Source: Bacillota bacterium (GTDB lineage: Bacteria > Bacillota_I > Bacilli_A > Erysipelotrichales > Erysipelotrichaceae). From it: a DNA stretch of 64,000 nt. The translations under genes were made by a program, and so were the position numbers. The stretch spans positions 1 to 64,000 of the forward strand of contig JAEWFD010000024.1 of assembly GCA_023388995.1 (NCBI GenBank), written 5' to 3'. Of this stretch, positions 1 through 8,005 are shown piece by piece (position 1 is the first letter of the stretch; every line of letters starts with the position of its first letter). The notes below the pieces were generated by a model. That model was not told the DNA's origin, made no database searches, and was given only the letters and a program-made list of their open reading frames with translations.

Positions 1-698
1 CTACAGGTGCAACCGGCGCAACAGGAGCAACAGGAGCAACAGGAGCAGAAGGTCCAACCGGCCCAACCGGCCCAACGGGTCCGACAGGAGCCACAGGCGC
101 AACAGGAGCAGAAGGTCCAACCGGCCCAACTGGCCCAACGGGTCCAACAGGTCCTACAGGTCCAACCGGTCCAGCAGGTGCAGGAGCCATTATCCCATTC
201 GCATCAGGTCTTCCAGTAGCACCTACGTCAATAGCATTAGGGCTTGCAGGTTTACCAGCAGTAGTTGCATTTGGTAACAGTGCTGTATTGCCGAATGTAT
301 TAGGTGCCACAATTGATTTAACCGGAGCAGCCGGATTACTTGCAAATATGTCATTCTCTATGCCTAGAGATGGAGTAATTACCGACATTACAGCTTACTT
401 CAGTGTTGTATTAGGGTTAACCCTGCTAGGTACTGACCTGACAGTTAATGCACAGTTGTACCAATCCACAACACCAGACAATATTTTCACACCAATTGCA
501 GGAACAAACATTAGTTTAGCTCCTACCCTAAGCGGTATTATCAATATTGGTGATATAGCATCTGGTTCATTAACAGGATTGAATATACCAGTTACTGCTG
601 AGACCAGATTACTCTTAGTATTCACTCTCACTGCAGCAGGCGTAAGTCTTTTGAACACTATTACTGGATACGCAAGCGGTGGTATAAATATCGTTTAA
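1..698 (+). CDS. BclB-type collagen-like exosporium protein (5' end cut off by the window)
   Basis: The reading frame is open from base 3 and ends with TAA at 696-698. The first 60 codons are Gly-X-Thr/Pro collagen-like triplets (mainly TGA, TGP and EGP). They are followed by a globular C-terminal domain of about 170 residues. That domain carries the pattern of the BclB C-terminal domain: an ASGLPV start, GNSA, IDLTGAAG, SMPRDG, AQLYQSTTPDN and a final ITGYASGG. Proteins of this design form hair-like filaments on the exosporium of Bacillus and Clostridium spores, with the C-terminal domain driving trimerisation. The N-terminus and any anchoring sequence lie outside the window. It stands alone before a strong terminator. 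The domain assignment is confident, while spore-surface location is inferred from the family. Confidence 0.88.
   Translation, partial: TGATGATGATGATGAEGPTGPTGPTGPTGATGATGAEGPTGPTGPTGPTGPTGPTGPAGAGAIIPFASGLPVAPTSIALGLAGLPAVVAFGNSAVLPNVLGATIDLTGAAGLLANMSFSMPRDGVITDITAYFSVVLGLTLLGTDLTVNAQLYQSTTPDNIFTPIAGTNISLAPTLSGIINIGDIASGSLTGLNIPVTAETRLLLVFTLTAAGVSLLNTITGYASGGINIV
3..182 (+). repeat. Collagen-like triplet repeat tract with a 63-bp internal repeat
   Basis: Twenty consecutive Gly-X-Y triplets are encoded here. A near-identical unit that begins at the GAA codon at 48 recurs at 111, an offset of 63 bases (21 residues). Such tracts vary in length between strains by slippage or recombination. The left end lies outside the window, so the full repeat number is unknown. 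Confidence 0.85.
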
Positions 699-708
699 GC
701 TAATAACG

Positions 709-740
709 AAAAGGTTTCTCCACGGGGAAACCTTTTAGCT
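709..740 (+). terminator. Rho-independent terminator of the bclB-like gene
   Basis: A perfect 10-bp stem (AAAAGGTTTC at 709-718 with GAAACCTTTT at 727-736) closes an 8-base loop 10 bases after the stop codon. The T run forms the end of the stem. Confidence 0.8.
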
Positions 741-743
741 TGC

Positions 744-774
744 AAAAAAATATCAAGGATATTGATCCTTGATA
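744..774 (-). terminator. Rho-independent terminator of comFB
   Basis: A perfect 10-bp stem (751-760 with 765-774) with a 4-base loop is followed on the minus strand by seven T residues (744-750). It lies 30 bases beyond the comFB stop, back to back with the terminator of the convergent gene. Confidence 0.85.
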
Positions 775-803
775 TAAATACATATAATATAGAAGATTAT
801 TAC

Positions 804-1076
804 CTAAGCAATATGGCGAGGATTATCTTTCACAACCATACACGCCTTCACAAGTGCCGAGACAATATCAAGCTCATGCTGCTTCACAAGATTGTATGCT
901 TTTGAATATAATTCTCCTTTGCTAGAAGCAACATATTTAGGAGGAAGCTGATTCAATGCATAACTGGCAACATCAAACCGACATTTTTCGCAATTACACA
1001 TTTGATAGTTGCTCATAATTTCATCGAGTTTCATCAGTACAGCATCTTCCATGATATTTTTAAATAATAAGTCCAT
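804..1076 (-). CDS. ComFB family protein
   Basis: This 90-residue protein matches the late-competence ComFB family in size and pattern. It has a helical N-terminus with ED and LDEIM, then a Cys-x-Cys-x2-Cys cluster (CNCEKC) near residue 27, then DVASYALNQLPPKYV. ComFB is encoded in the comF competence operon of Bacillus subtilis. Recent work on ComFB-like proteins in other bacteria points to cyclic di-nucleotide binding, but nothing in this sequence decides that here. The gene is monocistronic, with its own promoter and terminator and no other competence genes beside it. The start ATG follows a G-rich ribosome site (AGGGGTAAAGGG). Confidence 0.75.
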   Translation of the reverse strand: MDLLFKNIMEDAVLMKLDEIMSNYQMCNCEKCRFDVASYALNQLPPKYVASSKGELYSKAYNLVKQHELDIVSALVKACMVVKDNPRHIA

Positions 1077-1107
1077 CCCTTTACCCCTAATCTCTTTCTT
1101 TGCTATG

Positions 1108-1135
1108 ATTATAACATAAAAACAAAACTTGTGAA
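1108..1135 (-). promoter_or_regulatory. Probable sigma-A promoter of comFB
   Basis: On the minus strand TTCACA (1130-1135) and TATAAT (1108-1113) are separated by 16 bases. The -10 box lies about 30 bases before the ATG. Confidence 0.55.
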
Positions 1136-1172
1136 TAAAATCTGAAATAAATACTAAAAAACGAAGCGGAAT

Positions 1173-1907
1173 TTATCTTGTAAATACATAATTTGACGTG
1201 CTTGATAAGGAATCTGAATACTGGAACTGTAGTTGGTTAAATTGCTTTAAGGCTGTTGGATCTTCAATCTTGTTTTCTGCACAATAACGAACCATTTCAC
1301 CACGAGCCATCTTTGCAATGGTTCCTTTCTCCATGTATTTTCCATTTTGCAACTCTAGGAAATGGCAAGTAATCATGGTAGTTCCGTCATTTAGAAAAGT
1401 AGATATACATTTGCTGTATTCTGCAGACGCCAAATTGATAATCAAGTTTGTTTCGGAGCACAGTTGGTCATAAAGCAAAGAATTCCAAAATTCATATAGA
1501 GAAGGATGATCAGCAAACTGCGACTGCATTTCCAGACGGTATGGAACGACACCGTCGAAGGGACGCAGTAAGCCATAAAACCCTGATAAGATACGCAAAT
1601 GAGTACTCACATATTGAAATTGTTCCGCAGTGAATAAGCCGGGAGACATGTACTGAAACTGCAATCCTTCATAGGACAAAATAGCAGGAGAAGAAGCAGA
1701 TGTGATATCCATCGTTTGCAACCGAGATTCGTTTAATCGTGCAATTGCGTCATTGCATTTCCAAATTTGCTTTAATTTTTCATAACTGCATTGTTTCAAA
1801 TACAACAACAATTGCTCTGTTTTTTCTAAGTGCATAGGCAGAGCTGTTGCATAAAAGGAATCATCTGTTACAGCCATTTTTTTAGTAGGGGAGATAATAA
1901 TGCGCAT
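1173..1907 (-). CDS. yaaA: Peroxide stress protein YaaA (DUF328 family)
   Basis: The 244-residue product starts MRIIISPTKKM, the signature N-terminus of the YaaA/DUF328 family, and has the full family length. Internal family motifs include LYDQL, NLASAEYSK and the Lys/Arg-rich GEMVRYC segment. E. coli YaaA lowers intracellular free iron during hydrogen peroxide stress and has been reported to bind DNA. The ATG is preceded by GGAGTAATTT. It is transcribed divergently from mutY, another gene tied to oxidative damage, across an 109-base gap. Co-regulation is possible, but I see no clear shared operator in that gap. Confidence 0.93.
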   Translation of the reverse strand: MRIIISPTKKMAVTDDSFYATALPMHLEKTEQLLLYLKQCSYEKLKQIWKCNDAIARLNESRLQTMDITSASSPAILSYEGLQFQYMSPGLFTAEQFQYVSTHLRILSGFYGLLRPFDGVVPYRLEMQSQFADHPSLYEFWNSLLYDQLCSETNLIINLASAEYSKCISTFLNDGTTMITCHFLELQNGKYMEKGTIAKMARGEMVRYCAENKIEDPTALKQFNQLQFQYSDSLSSTSNYVFTR

Positions 1908-2016
1908 AAATTACTCCAATCTACCTATACCATAACAAGAAATGCTGGAAGAAGCAAGACTGCAAATTGGAGCATGATATGATATAGTAGATACGATGCA
2001 GTATGAGGAGAATAAT

Positions 2017-3090
2017 ATGGATCAAATTATACAACCGCTGATTGCATGGTATCAGCTTCATAAACGAGATTTACCATGGCGGAAAGAACGTAATGCATAT
2101 TATATTTGGGTGTCGGAAATCATGCTTCAGCAGACAAGAGTGGAAGCAGTTAAGGGGTACTTTGAACGTTTTATTCAAGCCTTGCCGACGATGGAAGATC
2201 TTGCCTTTGTGGAAGAGGACATATTGTTGAAGCTATGGGAAGGGCTGGGATACTATAATCGCGTCCGCAATATGCAAAAATGTGCACTCTATTGTGTTGC
2301 TCACTACGGAGGTCAACTGCCCCAAGAATATGAACAGTTGCTGGCACTGCCGGGCATTGGTTCTTATACAGCAGGTGCAATTGCTTCCATTGCCTATGGC
2401 ATTCCCAAACCAGCAGTGGATGGCAATGTGCTGCGCGTGGTTGCAAGATTACGCAATGATTCTACCGATATTATGCTGCCTATATGCAAGAAGAATGTAT
2501 CGGAACTGCTGGAACATATTATTCCGGCAGATCAGCCTGGCGAATTTAATCAGGCACTTATGGAACTGGGGGCAACGATTTGCGTGCCCAATGGAGCACC
2601 GCGGTGCAGTATTTGTCCCGTGCAGAGCTATTGTGAGGGATATCGCTGTCATACCGCACATTTTCTGCCTAATAAAACTGCTAAAAAGGCTCGCAGCATT
2701 GAAGAGCGAACCGTTTTAGTTGTATACTGCGATCAAGGTGTGCTGCTGCAAAAGCGACCAAGTGAAGGTTTGCTTTCCGGCCTATACGAATTTATCAATC
2801 TGGAGGGAAAGATAAAGCGAAGCGATATTCCCCGAATAGTCGAACTCCAAGGAATGGAGATTCTGCATATTCAGAAACTCTCTGGATCGAAGCATATATT
2901 TACACATAAGGAATGGCATATGCAAGGCTATGCGCTTCTTGTCCATCCCGGTAAAGGCGGGATTTGGGCAAAGCGCGAAGAATTAGACCATGTATATTCC
3001 ATGCCGACGGCATTTAAAGTGTATAAAGAAGCAGCACTTCAGCTTCTAGCACTCACGCAGAGTGGCATCACCCGAAACAGTACTGATTGA
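2017..3090 (+). CDS. mutY: A/G-specific adenine glycosylase MutY
   Basis: MutY removes adenine mispaired with 8-oxoguanine. An upstream ATG at 1996 is open in frame, but GAGGAG six bases before 2017 favours this start (MDQII, 357 residues). The N-terminal domain shows SEIMLQQTRVE with the catalytic Glu, the helix-hairpin-helix LPGIGSYTAGAI and the catalytic Asp in VDGNVLRV. The Fe-S ligands occur as Cys-x7-Cys-x2-Cys-x5-Cys (CVPNGAPRCSICPVQSYC), one residue longer in the first gap than the usual x6. A C-terminal NUDIX-like domain that reads 8-oxoguanine follows (LLQKRPSEGLLSGLYEF). The 3' end overlaps the convergent SGD-repeat gene by 45 bases. Confidence 0.95.
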   Translation: MDQIIQPLIAWYQLHKRDLPWRKERNAYYIWVSEIMLQQTRVEAVKGYFERFIQALPTMEDLAFVEEDILLKLWEGLGYYNRVRNMQKCALYCVAHYGGQLPQEYEQLLALPGIGSYTAGAIASIAYGIPKPAVDGNVLRVVARLRNDSTDIMLPICKKNVSELLEHIIPADQPGEFNQALMELGATICVPNGAPRCSICPVQSYCEGYRCHTAHFLPNKTAKKARSIEERTVLVVYCDQGVLLQKRPSEGLLSGLYEFINLEGKIKRSDIPRIVELQGMEILHIQKLSGSKHIFTHKEWHMQGYALLVHPGKGGIWAKREELDHVYSMPTAFKVYKEAALQLLALTQSGITRNSTD

Positions 3091-4095
3091 CAAGGTTGTT
3101 CCTTTTGTTTCGCTTTGATAGGATATGCGATGCCCTTGGGCATCAAAAGCACGATGCTTGCTGTAAAATTCGCCGCTTAAACTTTTGAATTTCAAGGATA
3201 AACCAGCTGTATGAACGGGCAAAGCAACCAGGCAGTCGCCGCTGACTGTTCCTAACTGAATAGCAGCATCTTGTTCCATCTTCACATCAATATCGCCGCT
3301 TGTGGAATTGCCATGGAATTCCTTGCTGTTTCCCTGATATTCGATATCACCGCTTGCTGAATTGAGCTTTACAAAACCATTTTGATGACCTGTAACCGAA
3401 ATATCACCGCTTGCTGTAGTTACATGATAAGTCCCGTGACTATTTTCTATCGAAACATCGCCGCTCGCACTGGATACAGATGCTTCTTTAAAGACACAGT
3501 TCCTGGCACAGAAATCACCGGATGCACCGCCCCATTTTAAGGAGTCAATTTGTATATCATTAATACTGGTATCGCCTGACACTGCTTTAATTTCCAATGA
3601 TCCAAGCCCTGCAGGTACGGCAAGCTTGATGACCATCTTGGAAGTAGTGAAAGAATGCCAGTTAAATAAATGCTTGTTTGCTTGTTCAAGTTTCAAATAA
3701 AACACATCACCAACCTGCTCTCCATGAAATAGAAACATCATCTTTTCTTTTAGAGTACCGTAGTTGATATAGTCGGCTTGAATTTTATGATCGCTGGATG
3801 CAATGACTTCCACATCAGCAATATACGAATCTAGTACCACCGTTTTAACCGGCTTATTGGAACTTGCTGTTGTATTGGATGCTTGCTTCTCCGGTGAAGA
3901 GGCAGGTGCCCCAAGGCTATCTATTAATTCCTGAATATCTCCTAGTGAAGCAATAATTTCTGCTTCACTTTTTCCATTTTCTTCACCGATGCGAAAATGC
4001 TCCGTATAGTCAGTCAGTATTTCTTGTTGTATTTCTGGATCATATCCCTTCAGGGCTGCAGCCAGGTTCGATAAATATTCTTGTTTATTCATCAT
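3046..4095 (-). CDS. HAAS/DUF1700 domain protein with SGD-repeat beta-helix (DUF4097)
   Basis: The 349-residue product has two parts. Residues 1-65 form a helical HAAS/DUF1700-type module (MNKQEYLSNL, then the SLGDIQELIDSLG segment). Residues 120-349 form a repetitive beta-helix, with the tripeptide SGD recurring about every 19-22 residues (GDTSI, ASGDF, ASGDVSI, ASGDISV, ASGDIEY, TSGDIDV, VSGDCLV), as in DUF4097 adhesin-like proteins. No membrane helix is visible between them, whereas many relatives have one. The start overlaps the padR stop as ATGA, so the two are translationally coupled. PadR-HAAS pairs often respond to envelope stress or control transporters. The function here is unknown. 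Confidence 0.8.
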   Translation of the reverse strand: MMNKQEYLSNLAAALKGYDPEIQQEILTDYTEHFRIGEENGKSEAEIIASLGDIQELIDSLGAPASSPEKQASNTTASSNKPVKTVVLDSYIADVEVIASSDHKIQADYINYGTLKEKMMFLFHGEQVGDVFYLKLEQANKHLFNWHSFTTSKMVIKLAVPAGLGSLEIKAVSGDTSINDIQIDSLKWGGASGDFCARNCVFKEASVSSASGDVSIENSHGTYHVTTASGDISVTGHQNGFVKLNSASGDIEYQGNSKEFHGNSTSGDIDVKMEQDAAIQLGTVSGDCLVALPVHTAGLSLKFKSLSGEFYSKHRAFDAQGHRISYQSETKGTTLSISTVSGDATLREC

Positions 4096-4409
4096 GCTTC
4101 CTCCACTTGGATCAATCGATCTATTTTTTGAATAAATGTCAGCCATTCCTGTTTTAGCTGTATTTGGTAAGAACGTCCTTTTTCTGTTAACCGATAGTAT
4201 TTGCGTGCCGGACCTTCTCCGGATTCCACTAGATAGGTATCGACATAGTCTTCATCTTTGAGACGTTTGAGTATCAGATACAGCGTGCCCGTTGCGATAA
4301 CCATCTCTTTGGAAATGGCTTCGGTTAGTTCATATCCGTATTTATCCGTCTTGGTTAGCTGGGATAATACGCATAATTCCAATGCTCCTTTTTTAAATTG
4401 CGGATTCAA
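4092..4409 (-). CDS. PadR family transcriptional regulator
   Basis: This is a compact 105-residue winged-helix regulator. It begins FKKGALELCVLSQL and contains YGYELTEAI, then the TGTLYLILKRLKDEDYV recognition-helix region and the YYRLTEKG wing, all typical of the PadR N-terminal domain. It has only a short C-terminal helix, which places it in the small PadR-s2 class. It is the first gene of a two-gene operon with the HAAS/SGD-repeat protein. This arrangement usually means autoregulation of the pair in response to an envelope or small-molecule signal. AT-rich symmetrical repeats just upstream (4426-4469) are candidate operators. Confidence 0.92.
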   Translation of the reverse strand: MNPQFKKGALELCVLSQLTKTDKYGYELTEAISKEMVIATGTLYLILKRLKDEDYVDTYLVESGEGPARKYYRLTEKGRSYQIQLKQEWLTFIQKIDRLIQVEEA

Positions 4410-4425
4410 GCTATCACCTTCCTTT

Positions 4426-4469
4426 GCTATACTATATCATATACTATATAGCAATGCAATATACATTGC
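4426..4469. promoter_or_regulatory. Candidate PadR operator region: AT-rich inverted and direct repeats
   Basis: The stretch 4426-4452 starts GCTATA and ends TATAGC, and contains the direct repeat ATACTATAT at 4429 and 4441. A second inverted repeat (GCAATG 4451-4456, CATTGC 4464-4469) follows. They lie 17-60 bases upstream of the padR ATG, where its promoter must be. The operator role is an inference from position and symmetry. Confidence 0.4.
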
Positions 4470-4624
4470 GATACAAGTTATAAAAATAGAAAATAATTCG
4501 TGAATTTATAACTAGAATATGGTATGATTCGTTGTGAAAGGGCTATCAAAGGTGATATTCATGGGAACTTTGTATTAGTAGCATAGGAATGTGATAAAAT
4601 AATGCGAACGAAAAAGGAGAACCT

Positions 4625-5866
4625 ATGACGAATAAAGCAATCTTGGTTGGCGCTGTTTACTTTGGCCAGCCATATGACATCCATACATCGATGCAGGAAT
4701 TAGAGGCTTTGGCGAATGCCTGTGATATCGAGGTAGCAGATGTATTCATTCAAAAGATGGACCATATCAATATCAGTACTTATATCGGAAAAGGGAAAGT
4801 AGAAGAAGTGCAGATGCAAGCTGAAGCGACCGGTTCCGATTTTGTGATTGTCAATGAAGAATTATCCCCCTCGCAGCTCGTAAATTTAGAAGAACTGCTT
4901 GCCTGCAAGGTGCTGGATCGTACGACGTTAATTTTGGAGATATTTGCACGACGTGCAGCAACAAAAGAAGCAAAATTGCAAGTTGAGATTGCGACATTGC
5001 GGTATATGCTGCCACGTTTGATCGGGCTTTCAACCGGTATTTACAGCCAGCAAGGGGGCAGCGGATTCCGTGGCATCGGGGAAACGAAGCTGGAACTGGA
5101 TCGCCGGAAAATCAAGCATCAAATTACCGTGTTGGAAGAAGAGTTAAAAGAAGCTGTACGCCAGCGGCAGATACAGCGTTCAGCCAGAGAAAAGAAAGAA
5201 CTTCCGGTTGTTGCTATCGTTGGCTATACCAACAGCGGGAAGTCAACGTTGCTGAACTGGTTTTTGACTTCTTACGGCAAAGAAGAAAAGCAAGTGCTGG
5301 CTAAAGATATGCTGTTTGCTACCTTGGAGACAGCAACCAGAAGCATCACGCTGGATGACAACAAGCAGTTTTTATTGACGGATACCGTAGGTTTTGTGGA
5401 CCAGCTTCCGCATCACTTGGTGAAAGCGTTCCGCTCTACCCTGGAGGAAGTGAAAGAAGCCGATTTGCTGCTTCATGTGGTAGATTTGGCGAATCCCAAC
5501 TATCCGACGCAAATTGAAGTCACCAACCAAGTGTTGGGAGAGATCGGTGTGAAAGAAATACCGATGATCTATGTCTACAACAAAGCTGATCTGAATGAGC
5601 AGCTGATGGAATATCAAAGCCCGTTTGTGAAGATTTCGGCACTGCAAAAGCAGGGGATGCCGGAACTGCTTGGTGCAATAAAGACAAGCTTGTTCAATAT
5701 GTATCAGGTTTGTACGATGAGAATTCCCTATGAAGATAGTGCGGTATATGCCTATTTGAAGCGCAACGCGCATTTAATTGCAGAAGAAGAAACGGAAGAT
5801 GGTTATAATATTGAAGTCGAATTAAGTCCCAAAGACTTTGCGATCTATCAATCTTATATACAGTAA
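4625..5866 (+). CDS. hflX: Ribosome-associated GTPase HflX
   Basis: The 413-residue product has the HflX layout. An N-terminal nucleotide-binding domain contains YIGKGKVEE and the DFVIVNEELSPSQ segment. A coiled linker carries the conserved GGSGFRGIGETKLELDRR. The G domain has G1 GYTNSGKST, G3 DTVGFV and G4 NKAD. HflX binds the 50S subunit and rescues or splits stalled ribosomes, notably after heat or antibiotic stress. The ATG follows AAAAAGGAGAACCT. Alanine dehydrogenase starts 30 bases after the stop, so the two may be cotranscribed, but no functional link is obvious. Confidence 0.96.
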   Translation: MTNKAILVGAVYFGQPYDIHTSMQELEALANACDIEVADVFIQKMDHINISTYIGKGKVEEVQMQAEATGSDFVIVNEELSPSQLVNLEELLACKVLDRTTLILEIFARRAATKEAKLQVEIATLRYMLPRLIGLSTGIYSQQGGSGFRGIGETKLELDRRKIKHQITVLEEELKEAVRQRQIQRSAREKKELPVVAIVGYTNSGKSTLLNWFLTSYGKEEKQVLAKDMLFATLETATRSITLDDNKQFLLTDTVGFVDQLPHHLVKAFRSTLEEVKEADLLLHVVDLANPNYPTQIEVTNQVLGEIGVKEIPMIYVYNKADLNEQLMEYQSPFVKISALQKQGMPELLGAIKTSLFNMYQVCTMRIPYEDSAVYAYLKRNAHLIAEEETEDGYNIEVELSPKDFAIYQSYIQ

Positions 5867-5896
5867 ATCATGTTGGTTGAAAGGAGAACAAGAAAC

Positions 5897-7003
5897 ATGA
5901 GAATTGGAGTACCCAAGGAGATTAAGAACAATGAAAACAGAGTCGGTCTGACACCGAGCGGAGTTTTGGCACTGCGCAAGGATCAGCATGAAGTGATCAT
6001 CGAACATGGAGCTGGTGTCGGCAGCGGTTATCAGGATGAAGATTATATTAAAGCCGGGGCTGTCATGAGTGATGTATTTGATGTTTGGAACAGCGATATG
6101 GTGGTGAAAGTAAAAGAGCCATTGAAGTCGGAGTTCCAATTTTTCAAGAAAGATATGATTCTGTTCACATATTTGCACTTAGCAGCAGAAGAAGAACTGA
6201 CAAAAGAATTGCTGGCCAAGGAAGTAACAGCAATTGCATATGAAACGGTACAGCTGGAAAACAGAAGCTTACCGCTATTGACACCAATGTCGGAAGTTGC
6301 CGGAAAGCGGGCTGTAATTGTAGCCGCAAATTCTTTGGAAAAGCATCATGGCGGCAGCGGTATTTTGCTAGGCGGAGTACCGGGAACACGAAGAGGAAAA
6401 GTTGTAATTGTCGGAGCTGGTGTTGCTGGTACAAATGCTGCGAAAATGGCAATTGGCATGGGTGCACAAGTAACTGTATTTGATGTAAACTTAGATCGCC
6501 TTCGTTATCTGGATGATATTTTCGGGAATAATGTGCAAACATTGTATTCATCGGAATATGATATTCATAAAGAATTGAAGGATGCCGACGTCTGTATTTC
6601 AACGGTATTGATTCCAGGAGCAAAAGCACCGAAAGTTGTAAAAGAATACATGGTAAAAGATATGAAGCCGGGCAGCGTCATTGTGGATGTTGCAATTGAT
6701 CAGGGTGGAAGTGTGGAGACGATGGATCGTATTACTACCCACGACAACCCTACCTTTATCAAACATGGGGTTGTACACTATTCTGTTGCGAATATGCCAG
6801 GAGCAACTCCTAGTACTTCTACAGCTGCTTTAACCAGTGCAACAATGCCATATGTTGTGCAGCTTGCAAATATGGGGGTTGGAGCATTGCGCAAGAATAA
6901 AGCATTGATGCTTGGGTTAAATACCATTCAAGGAAAACTTGTATACAAAGCAGTAGCTGACACGTTTGATCTGCCGCTGACTAGTATTGATGAAGTATTA
7001 TAA
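5897..7003 (+). CDS. ald: Alanine dehydrogenase
   Basis: This NAD-dependent enzyme interconverts L-alanine with pyruvate and ammonia. I chose the ATG at 5897 because AAAGGAG lies just before it and the product then starts MRIGVPKEIKNNENRVGLTP, the canonical family N-terminus (368 residues, close to the usual 370). The substrate-binding region includes TYLHLAAEEELT with the catalytic His. The Rossmann fold reads VIVGAGVAGTNAAKMAIGMGA with Asp in VTVFDVN as the NAD ribose ligand. A strong terminator follows directly. In an amino-acid-fermenting anaerobe it would feed pyruvate and NADH, in keeping with the glycine cleavage operon later in this window. Confidence 0.96.
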   Translation: MRIGVPKEIKNNENRVGLTPSGVLALRKDQHEVIIEHGAGVGSGYQDEDYIKAGAVMSDVFDVWNSDMVVKVKEPLKSEFQFFKKDMILFTYLHLAAEEELTKELLAKEVTAIAYETVQLENRSLPLLTPMSEVAGKRAVIVAANSLEKHHGGSGILLGGVPGTRRGKVVIVGAGVAGTNAAKMAIGMGAQVTVFDVNLDRLRYLDDIFGNNVQTLYSSEYDIHKELKDADVCISTVLIPGAKAPKVVKEYMVKDMKPGSVIVDVAIDQGGSVETMDRITTHDNPTFIKHGVVHYSVANMPGATPSTSTAALTSATMPYVVQLANMGVGALRKNKALMLGLNTIQGKLVYKAVADTFDLPLTSIDEVL

Positions 7004-7021
7004 TGTAATACAAAATTGAGA

Positions 7022-7052
7022 AACCATGGGAAGCTTTCCCGTGGTTTTTTTC
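7022..7052 (+). terminator. Terminator after ald
   Basis: A 10-bp stem (7022-7031 with 7037-7046, one G-U pair) with a 5-base loop runs into a T tract. It also shows that the longer reading frame opening at 7016 is not the true start of the next gene. Confidence 0.85.
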
Positions 7053-7123
7053 TTGCAAAGAAATACACAAATTGCAAAGCAAAATATATTATTGTCTGTC
7101 ATGCTAAATGCGGAGGTAGAAGT

Positions 7124-7927
7124 ATGGACTGGTTTGGAAATATGATAAGGGCTGTCTCGTATCTGGAAGAACATATAACAGAAGATATTACCATTCAGAC
7201 CATTGCGAAAGAAGCTGCGCTTTCCGAATGGGAGTTTCAGCGTATTTTCTCTTTCTTGACAAAAACAACTGTGGCACAGTATCTTCGGCAGCGACGTTTA
7301 GCGTTGGCAGCAAGCGATTTGATAACTGCAAAAGAAAAGATGATTGATCTGGCAATGAAATATGGTTATGAATCACAAGCTGCTTTTTCAAGAGCTTTTC
7401 GCCAGCAATATCAAGTCAGTCCCAGTAGTGTACGGATTAAGCAGATGAAAATGCCGGACTATCCGCGTTTTACCTCTCAAACACTATGGAAAGGTTGGTA
7501 TCAGGTAATGAGTAAATTTAGCGAAAGAGGTTATGTAGTGAAAGAAACGGGACCGGTTTATATGACAAAGGACATGAAACAGACTTGCAGCTGGTTTGAA
7601 ACGATTTTAGGCTGGTATGGCGACATTGTGGAGTATAGCGAAAATAAAGAAGGGGTTTATGGATGTGTCTACGATATTCCTCATGAAATTGCAATATCGC
7701 ATGTAGCTCCCTTTCATGGCATTCATCTATTTCATGGAGAACCGCTGCCAACAACGGTGGCTTTTATTCAAATTCAGGGAATTGATAAAATGTATGATTA
7801 TGTCAGAAAGCAGGGATGGGAAAAGATTAGTACTATTGCAGTAGAACCATGGGGCTCGAAGACTTGTGCAATCACAACTATTGATGGATATGTGCTGCGC
7901 TTTTTTGAGCCTGAACAGACAAAATAA
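7124..7927 (+). CDS. AraC-type HTH regulator fused to a glyoxalase/VOC-like domain
   Basis: The start at 7124 is set by GGAGG nine bases upstream and gives 267 residues. Residues 1-110 form the two-helix-turn-helix AraC DNA-binding domain at the N-terminus (TIQTIAKEAALSEWEFQRIF; IDLAMKYGYESQAAFSRAFR; SPSSVR). After a linker, residues 145-267 have the look of a vicinal-oxygen-chelate fold: TCSWFETILGW, then GIHLFHGEPLPTTVAFIQI and the ending TTIDGYVLRFFEP. VOC domains often bind small hydrophobic or aromatic compounds, so this is probably a ligand-responsive regulator. Some relatives use a GyrI-like sensor instead. The target genes are unknown, and the neighbouring galE is the nearest candidate. 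Confidence 0.8.
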   Translation: MDWFGNMIRAVSYLEEHITEDITIQTIAKEAALSEWEFQRIFSFLTKTTVAQYLRQRRLALAASDLITAKEKMIDLAMKYGYESQAAFSRAFRQQYQVSPSSVRIKQMKMPDYPRFTSQTLWKGWYQVMSKFSERGYVVKETGPVYMTKDMKQTCSWFETILGWYGDIVEYSENKEGVYGCVYDIPHEIAISHVAPFHGIHLFHGEPLPTTVAFIQIQGIDKMYDYVRKQGWEKISTIAVEPWGSKTCAITTIDGYVLRFFEPEQTK

Positions 7928-8005
7928 ACTGATTGCGACAGTATTTCACCGTCCACTTCTTTTAGAATTGTATTATAATAGTAATAATGACAAAGGAGGA
8001 TACTC

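Noticed and set aside
3..182. The short repeated units as a CRISPR array or a tandem-repeat noncoding element
   Set aside because: They encode Gly-X-Y triplets in the open frame of the exosporium protein, with no spacers.
7016..7123. Upstream extension of the AraC-VOC reading frame
   Set aside because: It runs through the ald terminator hairpin, and a strong ribosome site precedes the ATG at 7124.
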